In this document: positions 37,204 to 48,500 of the stretch, in pieces | Position numbering within the stretch: the stretch's first letter is position 1 | Layout: each line of letters begins with the position of its first letter | Origin: Saururus chinensis | Taxonomy: Eukaryota; Streptophyta; Magnoliopsida; Piperales; Saururaceae | Length of the DNA stretch: 64,000 bases | Direction: 5' to 3' | Assembly (NCBI GenBank): GCA_035235625.1 | Contig: CP141142.1 | Span: 22,330,995 to 22,394,994, forward strand | Position numbers and translations under genes: made by a program | Notes under the pieces: generated by a model | What the model was told of the DNA's origin: nothing | Seen by the model: only the letters and a program-made list of their open reading frames with translations | The model's database searches: none

Positions 37204-37911
37204 TCGTCGTTATAACTGCGACTCCACTCCACCTCCAGTCGCGTTCCAGTCACTGGTTTTCGCTCCGCCACTTCTGCCGACGTCAGGACGCTGCCATTCT
37301 CGCCGCCGCCGACCTCAGTCCGCCGCCGCCGCCTTGGTCTAGCCCGCCGCTGCCCACGTCGAGCCGCTCCCATTTCATTTTTCTGGTGCGTGTCCTTCTA
37401 TTTTTTTTCATTTACCTTTTTTTCAATTGTTGTAATATATCTTTTCTATGTTACATTGAAGAAATTTAGCTTTTGTATATTACATTGAAAAAATTTGAAG
37501 TTTTGATTGTCCCATCATTGAGCCCTAGTTTTAGAAGTATTGTTCTAAGTCGTTTTGTGTGTTTTTTTTGTTTAAGATTATTGAATTAAGATGGATTTTT
37601 AATTAATAAGTTTTTATTTTTTAAGATGGCAAGTCTCTCAAATTTTGGAAAATAAGGAGGATTTGAGTTTTTGAACATGTTTTTATATGATTTGTGACAT
37701 TGTATGCGTTATTGCATCAATTGTGTAATTTTATTAATTAAAAAATTTACTCATTAATATAAAGTATTAATGATATGCTTATATACTTGGTAAAGTTATT
37801 AGTTTCTATGCGTATATATTTTGAAAATATATTTGTTAGGGTAGATATTAGTATTAGTTTGCTTAATCTAATATTAATTTAATTTATTATTTATGAATTA
37901 ATTGAATAGAA
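37204..37911 (+). promoter_or_regulatory. Leader region of the MULE transposase with GC-rich island
   Basis: 37,215-37,385 is strikingly GC-rich (CCGCCGCCGCCGCC, CGAGCCGCTCCC) in an AT-rich window. It lies just inside the left inverted repeat, about 0.5 kb before the transposase start. TTCTGGTGCGTG at 37,380 could be a 5' splice site of a leader intron that ends before the ATG at 37,912. No protein is supported on either strand. Promoter function is inferred from position. Confidence 0.5.
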
Positions 37912-40759
37912 ATGGCAGAAGAAATGGTTAGTTTTTTCATTAAATACGACGGACGCATTGAAGGATTATTAATGAAGAAACTGTCTACATTTGATGAATT
38001 TGAGATGCACGTAGCAAGTAAGGTTGGGTTAGATCGAAGAAGATGGAAAATTACTATCAAATGTAATCTTCCATCCTATGGATCGAGAATGATATTAATG
38101 AACATAAATGATGATTCATCAATGGCTTTTATGTTTCACCACTCGCGTCACATAATTTCTTTCGAGTTACTTCTCGAAAAAGAGGCCCAAGTGACTAGTG
38201 AAAGGCGAAGTAGTTCACATAGGAGCTCTCACAGAAGCTCACATAGGAGCTCGGATAGAAATGTGAACAATGAAAGTCAAATGCAAGTGCCAGTGGAAGA
38301 CAAAGAAGAGGGAAATTTATCTATGACAGTAGCTTCAAATGAACGTCATAGGTCGCCTTCCCCTATTTACGATGGAAGTGGACCTACTTGGAGGTAAGGG
38401 TTGATTTAGTTGTGAATACATTTTCAATCTTATTATCCTTTAATGAAAATACGTTTAGCTAAATTTTGAGATTTTGTGTGTAATATGGAAGGTCTACGAC
38501 GCATGCACACGAGCCATTTAGCGTTCAAATGTCTCAAGGCAGTGCATGGTATGAAACTCAAAGTTCGATGGGCCTTCATTACCCCTACATGTATGTTGGT
38601 CATACCGATGCTGGACTATCTAATCAGAGGTGAAATATATATTTATAAATGAATTCAACTTTTTTAGGCTTACGAAATTTAATACATATGCGATGTTTAT
38701 ATGTAGGGGGGGATATGTCTACGGTGAAGATATTGATGAAAATGAGGATAATGAAGGTGAAGATAATATTGACGAAGTAAGTGGAGAAGATTCTGATATG
38801 AATGTAGAAGGGGTTAGAGGTGAAGAAAGTGCTCAACAGATGGTTGACGGCGAGGGGGATGATGCGGTAGACAATGCCATTGCTGGGAATGATATGAATG
38901 TAGATGATGAAGAGCCGCCGTACTGTGAAGTGGAGCCACTTTATGCACACATCACAGATGAGGAGATAGATGCGGCAGTGAATTCTACAATGGATTTGGA
39001 CCAACAAAATGAAGATGAGTTATACGTTGGCCGCATCTTTGAGAATAAACAAGCATTCGTTACAGCCTTGCAGGAGCTTTCCATTCAAAATCATGTCGAA
39101 TACAAGGTTGTACGAACAAATCCGGCGGAGTATACAGTGAAGTGCATTGATAGCACTTGCCCTTGGAGAGTGCATGGCTCAATCAAAAGGGGTGGTGGGT
39201 TCTTTAAATTGAAGACGTACAAAGGTGACCACACATGTCGGAATGCCCAGCTTAGCACAGATCATAGGCAGTGCAATGCCTCCTTTATTTCGAAGGTCAT
39301 AATGCCCGCTATCCAAGCCGAATTAATTCTCACACCAGGGGATATTATTCAAAGAATGAAGGAGAAGTATCATGTTGACATATCTTATAAGAAAGCATGG
39401 GCAGCAAGGAATATGGCGATCAAGGCCATTTATGGAGATTGGGTAGAATCGTATAAATTGTTGCCAATGTACCTAAGGGCGGTGCAAGAAGCCAATCCTG
39501 ACACCTACTACCGCTTAGAGGATGATGTAGTACCTCGTGCAGATGGTGGCACTTGTAGGAGATTTAGACGGTTGTTTTGGGCGTTTGGGCCGTCTATAGC
39601 TAGGTTTCGACATTGCATCCCTGTGATTGGCGTTGATGCCACTCACTTGTATGGCAAATATCCTAGTGCTCTTATGGCTGCAACGGCTACAGATGGAAAT
39701 AATGGGTTATTTCCTCTTGCATTTGGGCTTGTCGGGAAGGAAGACGGAGACAATTGGAAATGGTTTCTAATAGAATTGAGGGATCATGTACTGATGGGCA
39801 TGACGAACATCGTCATTATTTCAGATCAACATAAGGGGCTTCAGAAGGCAGTGCCTGAGGTTCTTCCAAAGCCGGATTACCACCATCGTTATTGCATCCA
39901 TCACATAAAAGCAAATTTTAAGGAGTTCAAAAATGATACATTGACGGACTTGATTGGGGCAGCAGCTTGTGCACTCACAGTAGAAAAGTTTGATGCTAAA
40001 ATGGACTTGATTGGTCAAGAGAGTCCTAGGGCAAAACATCTCCTCTTAGGAGGAGAATTGCATCCTGCACAGTGGTCCCTTGCACACGATGGTTTTATGA
40101 AATTTGGCATGACGACTACAAATATGGCTGAAAGTTTAAATAGCGTCTTGAAGGGGGCACGAGGGTTACCCATGCAGGCTTTAGTGTTAGCTATCTTTTA
40201 TCGGCTCATAAAATTTTTTGTTAAACGATCTTCTGCCGCCTCTACCATAGCCACCCCATATACTCCTAGAGTGGAAGCCATATTGAGAGAGCGAACAAGA
40301 AAAATTGGGGAGTATATAGTTAATAGGATCAATAGGAGTCAGTACGAAGTGACATCAATTCGTGCCCGCAAGGTTATGGTAAATGCTGCGATGCATACTT
40401 GTACATGCAACATCCCTCAAGTTTATGGTTATCCTTGCTCGCACCTTATCGCCGTGTGGGCAAAGCGGTGGGAGCCAATCAATGCATCACTGTTTTACAC
40501 ATCTTCTACTTATAGAAATGTGTACTCCGCAGAATTTTATTTTCCTCATGGTCGGGAGTATTGGGAGAGGGATATACTGTTTGTGTTATACCCACCGATA
40601 GCAACAAGGCAACCCGGTTGCCCACGGTATGTTCGCATTAGGAATACCATGGACCGTAGAACAATGGAAAGAGATGGTAGAGGAGGATATAAATGCGGGA
40701 GGTGTAAACAAAGTGGGCATAATAGTAAATCATATAGAAACCCTCTTGTTGATTGGTAA
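37912..40759 (+). CDS. MuDR-type transposase (MURA-like), three exons
   Basis: Inferred exons are 37,912-38,393, 38,492-38,629 and 38,707-40,759. Joining at GT/AG sites keeps frame and gives about 890 residues with no internal stop. The N-terminus (MAEEMVSFFIKYDGRI...) is the PB1-like start common in MULE proteins, followed by an acidic stretch (GEDIDENEDNEGEDN). The MuDR DNA-binding region carries ENKQAFVTALQEL and CPWRVHG...HTC. The MULE transposase core holds VIGVDATHLYGKYP, ISDQHKGLQKAV and TTNMAESLN, which supply the D, D and E of the RNase H-like active site. A SWIM finger follows (CTCNIPQVYGYPCSHL). The last CCHC knuckle reads CGRCKQSGHNSKSY, so its final Cys is Tyr. The enzyme would cut the element at its inverted repeats in the nucleus. 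The downstream neighbour is a PMD gene. Confidence 0.92.
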
Positions 40760-40855
40760 ACATATAATCAACCTTTGTATTTATTATATTTTTTTAGTTA
40801 CGTACGCATGTATTCCTTACAATTAATGATATGATCTTCATCTTCCACAGATCAT

Positions 40856-43191
40856 ATGGATCATGCAGAGCCTTGTTATGGGCCAGGCCCGAGTGACGCT
40901 TCTTTACTCGTAGAGCAGGAGTCACATAGGTCTGCTGCTATTTGGAGAGGAGAGGTATGATAACTTTTTTTAAAATTTGTTTCATTGTTTTTTGGTTGAT
41001 ATAGTACGACATGTTATAATTTTAAAATTTATTGTAGGACCCCGGGTGCCTTGAGTGCACTGAACATTTTAAATATCTCCGCCATTGGCCTATAGATGAG
41101 TGTATATTACCTTATATCGAGCGAGCGGGATTCGGCCACTTCATTCATCTACGGTATGTTCGTCTCGATCGGCCTCTATTGACAGCTCTTGTTGAGAGAT
41201 GGAGGAGGGAGACACAGACGTTTCATTTGTCATATGGAGAGATGTCCATCACGCTCATGGATGTGGCAATTCTATTAGGACTCCGTATTGATGGACGTCC
41301 GGTGACAGGCACGACAGGAGGAGCTCATATGGATATATTAGTTAGACTTCTTGGTAGAGCTCCTCCTCCTACAGTGATGCGTGGTAGCCGAGTGAGCCTA
41401 CGATGGCTCTTACAGGAGTTTCGTGAGCTCCCAGCCGATACTACAGAGATAGTTATCGAACAGCATGCACGAGCCTATATATTGCATTTACTTGGAGCCA
41501 CCATATTTGCGGATACCACGAGCAGCCACGTGCATGTTTCGTATCTCTCTCTCCTTGCCGACTTTGACATGGCTGGCACTTATTCATGGGGCAATGCTAC
41601 TCTCCATTCTTATACCGAGAGTTAGGAAAGGCATGCCAGGCCATGACCTCGGGGATTGTGGGATGTCTGACTCTTCTTCAGGTAAATTATTGTGTAACTT
41701 TACTTGGAGTTTTAGTCACGTATAATTTTTTAATTCTAATATTTGTTATCACTATTTTATGACATAGTTATGGTCGTGGGAGCACTTACACGTCGGCCGA
41801 CCAACTGTTGTGATGGGTCGCTTGGTCGAGGGTGCTCCATTAGGGGCGAGGCTGTATTTATGTTTACCACATTACTTTTTAAGCAATGTTTTATGAACAT
41901 ATGCTGAACTCATTTCTTAAATTTAACTCCTTAAGGTGGAATGTTCGGAAGAAGAGAACCGAAAATCCACAATGAGTCCTCCGTTTGTATAGAGGGGAGT
42001 TAGACCACCAGCGGCCATACTAGGTAATTTTATTACCGTGTTGAACTTTTTTATGTAATGATTTTAAAAAAATTTGTCATTATTTAAACTAATGTATCTT
42101 TATATATTATATAGATTATTTGGCAGCTGTACTAGGAGGACTTGTTGGCTGTGATACCTCCACTCTGCACTGACGGTTGAGAGGTGTGGGTTTCTCGAAC
42201 CCCTCTCATATGTTATGAGATTATAGAGATGTATGTGCCAAATCGTGTAATGCTCCAGTTTAACCTGGAGCAAGGGGTCCCACCTTCTACTGTCGAGTTT
42301 GTCCATCGCATCACTCGATAGGGCCACCATATTACCGACTAGGCTATATATCATGCGTCGTATATTGCTCGATGGGAGGATAGGAGATCCACTATTATTA
42401 GAGGGGAGCTGGGTACGACATTGCGAGATGTTCGTAGTATTTATATGCACTGGTATTTACCGATTACACGGCGATATATTTTACCACGCGATGATGTAGA
42501 GGAGATGACATATCAGCCTAGGGGAGCATCTGAGGCAGCTCTAGTAAGTACAACTTTGTTAATTAAGGCATATATTATTTTCTTATTTCATTTTAATTAT
42601 TTATCTAATATTTAATTTATTTTTTTATAGCTTCGTCAGATTCGACATACTAATGCGTATTTGAGTGATGCACTTGTCACCTGTACTTCGCGCAAGGACT
42701 TAGCAGCAGCATGTGAGTCGGTGATTAGAGCGTCTAATGATGTCCTTCGTAGCTTGCCACTACTTCATTCGGTGATCACGGATGTTCATCGAGATTATCC
42801 TATCGACAAGGCCGCTCAGACGCAGCCGATGCACTCTTCATGCCCTGATATTCCATCATCATCAACAGCATATAGCTCTCCTCCAGGTTCATCATTTCCA
42901 GACACTACACATGTCACTCAACCAAATCTGATTTTATATTATAGACGACATCAGCCAGCTCGTATGGTACCATCTATTACTTATGCTGAGCCGGAGCCCG
43001 AGCAGGAGCCTGACATGGAGTCGCAGTCGGAGCCGAAGCCCCAGCCCCAGTCAGAGCCCGAGCCCCAGCCCCAGTCGGAGCCCGAGCCCCAGCCCCAGTC
43101 GGAGCCAGAGCTAGAGCCATAGCCAAAGGTAGATCATGAGGAGCTCGTACACCACCGTCGAGGACGAGGGTGAGGACGAGGACGTAGGAGA
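40856..43191 (+). pseudogene. Plant mobile domain (PMD, MAIN/MAIL-like) gene of the MULE, decayed
   Basis: Exon 1 is 40,856-40,954 (MDHAEPCYGPGPSDASLL...). Exon 2 starts at 41,038 (DPGCLECTEHFKYLRHWPID) and contains the PMD signature: ERWRRETQTFHLSYGEMSIT, LMDVAILLGLRIDGRPVTG, then LADFDMAGTYSWGNATL. A one-base frameshift near 41,604 moves the frame; FLYRELGKACQAMTSGIVGC follows and exon 2 ends at 41,681. Later pieces (WSWEHLHVGRP from 41,768; 41,937 on; 42,114 on; 42,632 on) carry several in-frame stops. The C-terminus is a Glu-Pro-Gln repeat (QSEPEPQPQ units, 43,020-43,120) and an Arg-Gly-rich tail. PMD proteins are linked to silencing and genome stability and are often carried by transposons. 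This copy is broken. Confidence 0.85.
43020..43120 (+). repeat. Minisatellite coding Glu/Pro/Gln repeats
   Basis: GAGCCCCAGCCCCAGTCGGA-type 30-bp units (and shorter GAGCCG variants) are repeated in the PMD gene tail. The unit number is likely to vary between copies. Confidence 0.8.
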
Positions 43192-43402
43192 TTATGATAT
43201 TACTTGTGATGTATTATATTTGTTACTTGTATATGATGTACTTTACTTATATTTGTTATGGTGATATTCGTGATAGTGATATTTGTTATGGGTGGAATGA
43301 ATGAAGTCGTGCATATACATCTGTGTTCTGTGTTTTGAATGAATGAACAGGGACAAGTGATAAAATTAGTTTTAAATAGTAATTTTTAAAAAATTTAATT
43401 TG

Positions 43403-43788
43403 ATTTCGTCGTTCTGAACGACAAAATCAGCTTAATTTGATTTCGTCGTTTAGAACGACGAAATCGGTGTCGTTCCCATGCCAGAGCCCAAAATTAGCCA
43501 AGTGTGGTAGTTTCGTCGTTCAGAACGACGAAATCAGCTTAAGTTGATTTCGTCGTTCTGAACAACAAAATCGGGTCAAGTAATAAAAGGTTTCGTCGTT
43601 TAGAACAACGAAATCATATGAAAACCAATTTCGTCGTTCTAAACAACGAAATCAACTTAAAAAATATTAAAAAAAAAGCCACGCTGGCGCCTACGTGGCA
43701 AAAACGAACACCACTTTGGGAAATATTTCCCAAAGTGGTATATTTTGGTAAATATTTTTTTATTATTATTATTTTAATAATTTTCCCT
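43403..43788 (-). repeat. Right terminal inverted repeat of the MULE
   Basis: This is the inverted partner of 36,840-37,203, with six TTTCGTCGTTC-type palindromes (near 43,403, 43,440, 43,511, 43,546, 43,591 and 43,628) against five on the left, so the array differs by about one unit. The outer part has GGCGCCTACGTGGCAAAAACG and CCACTTTGGGAAATATTTCC. Confidence 0.92.
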
Positions 43789-43888
43789 TTATATAATTTT
43801 GCCTTACAACAACCACTTAATATATTTGTTTTCATTTTGCATTTCAAATGTAGCACACCCAAACCCCAACTCTACAAATAGTTTTTTA

Positions 43889-44066
43889 TGCACACATGAG
43901 CCCATGGTAAGGAATACCCAGGGACCATTCATTTTTAAGGTCAATTGTGTACACACTAGTGCACGTTAACTTTAGTATCATTAACGATAACATGCACTAG
44001 CATGTGCCTGGTTGATCTCATTGATAAATGACCCTTAGGCATTCCTTACGCTGGGCTCATGGTGAG
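43889..44066. mobile_element. MITE with TGAGCCCA-type inverted ends
   Basis: The left end is CACATGAGCCCATGGTAAGG. The right end, on the complement strand, is CACCATGAGCCCAGCGTAAG. The ends are about 25 bp long and ~170 bp apart with no coding capacity. A second, split copy lies at 52,778-53,600. Family and target duplication are not certain. Confidence 0.65.
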
Positions 44067-45519
44067 TGAGGAGAATTAAAAAATCTTCCCTTCTTATACA
44101 CCCTCCTTCAGGCTTCAACCAAGTTATCTTATCATATACCGTAAGGGTTACATCTCGCATAATTCTTAAAGATGACCAAATATATTTATTTTTGTTTAGA
44201 TATCTTTAATTGAGTTGTGGTAGTATGAGCTAAACTCGTACCACACAATTTTGATCACACAATGCCATCAATACCATGGGCAGGTGGATTATATCAAAAT
44301 CAATGGTTCACATTCAGAATGTATGCTGGTGTTTAGATTAAATATTCCTTTTTAATTTATGCCACTTGTTTCCTTTGAACAAAATTCATTATAAAGGTTT
44401 TTATTTTATTGAAAAATATTTTTAATAATAGTGAATATGACCACTATAAACATTAATCAAGGTTTAACAACATGAGAGAAAAAAAAAAAGAGTATAAAGA
44501 TTAATTCAATCTTAAAAAAGAACATCTAATAAATTTGTTCCAAGTAACAAACAAAATCTGCGAGAAATCAATTTATTATATTAGTATTAATAAACTAATT
44601 ATAAAAAAAAACACATACAAAACTTTGTCTAAGACCTCAAATTGAATGGAGAAGGCCCTATGTCTAAGGTTTGCTTAACAGTAGGTGCGTGTGAATCATG
44701 TGCCAGCCCGGTTTATTCCTAGTCAAAACTGTCATGTTTATCTTTTCCCTTGTGGATGCACTCTAGACGATGCTAAGGAGGTGGGGGGACTTTTCAAATT
44801 TAAACAGCACTCCTAAATTCCGGAAAATATATTCTTGGACCTATTTATTTACTTACACTATAAGCCTGTCACTACCTTTGATTATATAGAATAGATAGGT
44901 CCCACTTAATAATATGAGAATTATTTTTCCCTATCCAATAATAAGGGCCATAATGTAAAAATATAAGGTGAAGGGATATCATTATCCTTACCAATTGGTT
45001 CTATATTTAGAACCAAATTTCAGATAGCCTCTTAGTTTCTACAATTAAGAAATTGATTAATCATTAAGACAAAGATAGTTTTGCATGCACTCTAATAAGA
45101 TTATCAATGGAGACACATTAATGAGGGCAACCGCGTAGGCCACAGCAGCTTGGGAGTCAGATTTCCATCCTCCAGTAAGTGTTACTCAAAAGTAGGCAGC
45201 CCTTGTGTAACACACGCCGTCGGATAGAGGGATGCCCTGCCCAAACAGTAGCAGATGGGCTCGAGCTCATGTTAAATTTTTTTCTTTACTTATATAATTT
45301 CATAGTTTTGAATAGATTAAGAAAAAATAAACCTTATGTGGATAATATTCAAACAGCTTACATTCATTATATATCTACATGTGGCCATCCTCAAATACTT
45401 TCAGGAGGAATGAAAGGGTGGAAGAACATATTTTATCCTGTGTACAAAGATTAAGCACAAAACCAACATATGTAAAAATAATGGAAAATGTAGAGAATAT
45501 ATATGCGTACTATCCACAA
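44067..45519. other. Spacer and 3' flank of the kinase gene
   Basis: No other gene is supported. The kinase gene runs on the minus strand, so its 3' untranslated region and polyadenylation site should lie just below 45,520; I could not fix the site from sequence alone. Confidence 0.4.
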
Positions 45520-48500
45520 CTAAAACCCAACTCCAGTTCTCGTCACTGGTGGTAAGGTCTTGGTAGTATCCTGCAGGGGAAACTCTTCTACGGACAATGA
45601 AGATGAACACAATTGGGGCGAATAGCCAGTAGTTCCTCTAGGCCCTGATGGAGAAACTGACCGTCGCGGTCTTGGAGGAGGGGATGGAGAAAAGTTGAAT
45701 CTTGGTGGTGGAGTAACAATCCCGTTAAGACTTGGAGACCTGAACATTTGCTTTCCAGCAACAAATGCCGGTTCCTGAAGAGGAAACCGACATGAGTACT
45801 TCATATCCTGGATGTCCTTCAGTGACTCTACAATGGTTCGCATGGTTGGCCTTTCTGAGGGATCCTTCTGAAGACACTTTTGAGCCACATCTGCAACAGT
45901 TCGGGCAGCTTTGGTAGGGTATCGCCCTTTTAAGCGTGGGTCCATGATAAGAGAAAGTCGAGAATCATCTGATAAAAACAGTCGACTCCATTTGATAAGA
46001 TTCCGTTCTTCCTTGGCATATCTAGTGTCAAGATGCTTTCTACCAGTTAAGAGTTCAAGAAGGACAAGTCCAAAAGACCATACGTTGCTTTTGGGTGTAA
46101 GTAAGCCTCTTTCACTAGTTTCGTCAGGAAGATTAGCAGTAGCCTGAGATTGAGAAAACAAGACACCTTTTAGAGCAAATAAAAAGAGATGTGGTACCGC
46201 CACTAAAAGATGATCAATGTAAATAATAGCTACACCAAAACTTTTCACAATGATTAACAACATTAATAACTGTCTGTTTTTTCATTACATATTCTGAAAC
46301 CTGAAACTAAGAAACAAATTTGCAACTTATTAAAGGATGTAGCTTGTCTTCTGTTTTTTTTTTCATTTTAATAGCTTGCCTTCTTAGACCAGGATAAAGT
46401 TTAGAAAGGAATGCAATCATCCTTCGGCCCCCTTTCTAGTAACACAGTTAATTAATTTAAGATAATTAAAATGAAGTAGGGCCAAACATAACCATGTTTC
46501 TAACGAAAGTGCCCACTAGTAGTCTAACTGATGTGCTTGACAATACAAAAGAGTGTTTTTTGACAACGGAATCTTCCTATAGCTGCCATTGCAGAAAACA
46601 TGGTTACTGGGCATTACATTAGTTTAGCATCCTTGTTCAATTCCAGTATGAGTTGTCAATTGTGCCACCCCTCCCAAAAAAAAAAAATGAGATGCACTGA
46701 TTAATAAAAAGGTGAGTTGCCTACTGGGTATTTTTTTCCTGTCATATGCGGTGAAGTGGATCCTCTCGCCTCTTTTAAAAAATATTACAGGTCCTATGTG
46801 ATCAATGCAATAAGAAAGAATGAAGGTAGCCAACTGAATTCCCAACAATCATCCCAAGTGGAGCTAAGAGTGTGCACTGCAACTAAGTGGCCCCTCCATT
46901 TACTACACTAACATTTGTAGGCACCAAGGTTTATAATCTCCGATCATGGTCTTGTCTCAGTCAGCCAAAGAGACAAAATCTCAAAGAGATCATATAAATG
47001 ATCTCAGTGATCCTAAAGAGGTTTTCTACATATGTTTTGCTAATCTAAGAATATATTAATGTCTGAAAACCGTAATACTAATCTCAAACAACTCTAACAT
47101 CATGAAACTACATTTGTATTAATATAAACTACGCTAAATCATTTGAATGCACATCTATGTGGATGAATTCTCCAAGCCAGAAACAAAGTGGGTCCTATTA
47201 CGTAATAGTTAGGATTGTTAGAAGAGTTTTTTCTCCAATAGGAATAGTTAGTTTCCTCCAACCACTGAAAAACTGAGGGTATGATTTCTAAAACTATGCC
47301 ATAAGAATATGGGAAGAACCAAAATAAAACTGGTTTGAGAAATTTGTACAGAGAGGTAAGAAATCTACTTTACCGGATAAGCAGGATTTATGGGCTCCAC
47401 CCTAGCCTTTTTCCTCTTCTTCATCCATTATTAACTTGAAAGGTGTGTGGGTGTGGGTGTGGGTGTGGGTGTTGTGGGGAAGAGAGGGAATAATTTTTAT
47501 ATGGAAAATGAGGGGAATCTCACGAGATTTAAGCATCTCGGCAAGCCATGTAAAAGGGCCAAAATATGTAGTTACATGGTTTTGTGCCTCCATGATCCCA
47601 CTTAGACCAACCTTGCTGAGATCTCACGAGATTACAAACCTTCACAGGCACTTCTCCAACAATCTCAAAAGGAATTCAACCAGTCAGTTATGATGGAGGG
47701 GCAATTAAATATGGGGGCAAAAAAATGGATGAGTAGTCCACCACCCCCTTTTTAGCCAGCACACTCCCTTCTAACGGTTGGTGGACATCCACCGTCCACG
47801 TATATCCAGATGGTGGATATCCACCATTTGAATGTGGGAGGGTGGCCTCGCTAAAAGAGGGGGTGGTGGACTGCTCATCCAAAAAAATTTAGACCAATTC
47901 TGATGTGTGGGCTCCCTCCAACCTGAACATTCTCAGGGACTGAAACGGTAAAAATGAGTTGAGCTTAACATGACTAGATGCATGAGTCTAATTCATCAGA
48001 ATGGGCTAAAATATTGCAAGTTTCCAATACAATAGCTATCTATCCAAGAACAATGGACAGCACAAATTTGACAGCAAAGAACAAATAAGTTTTTTTCTCA
48101 AAAGGTACTTTTAGAGATCATCCATCTTCATCCCCTTATATCTCACTCCTATTATCCTGTTTCATTTAGAAATAATTACAAACTTCAGGCATCAGCCTTC
48201 TCCTTGCTCACTTATGACAGTAGCATAACTTATCCTCTATAAGCTAGAATTTACTAATAATCTTTTGAAATAACAATTATATAATTACAACACTTCCGCA
48301 GAGCCTAATCATCTTAGGACTCTTCAAGACCATTAAGTTTAAGTAAACTCAAAATAAAAGCTGATGAAATGACATTTTATTAAATTTTAATATAATGAAA
48401 ATCACAAATTTACTTCTGATGTCAAGAATGCCAGAAACACTAATGTAACACATTTTAATTTTTTATCGGTCTTTTTTCTTCCTTCAATGCCATCTGTCTA

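Larger units (their letters stand above)
36840..43788 (+). mobile_element. Complete Mutator-like element (MULE) with PMD gene
   Basis: It is bounded by a perfect 9-bp target duplication TTATATAAT (36,831-36,839 and 43,789-43,797), the size made by Mutator transposases. Terminal inverted repeats begin AGAAAATTATTAAAATAATAA on the left and AGGGAAAATTATTAAAATAA on the right (complement strand), and extend about 360-390 bp inwards with high identity. Inside are a three-exon transposase gene and, downstream on the same strand, a decayed plant-mobile-domain gene. The total of 6949 bp suits an autonomous MuDR-type element. The transposase frame is open, so recent activity is plausible. Confidence 0.93.

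Noticed and set aside
38624-39007. 127-codon minus-strand frame
   Set aside because: It is the shadow of the transposase exon on the other strand; the + strand frame has domains and clean splice sites.
47402-47593. Short frames with His-Thr repeats in kinase intron 3
   Set aside because: Produced by the GTGTGG microsatellite.
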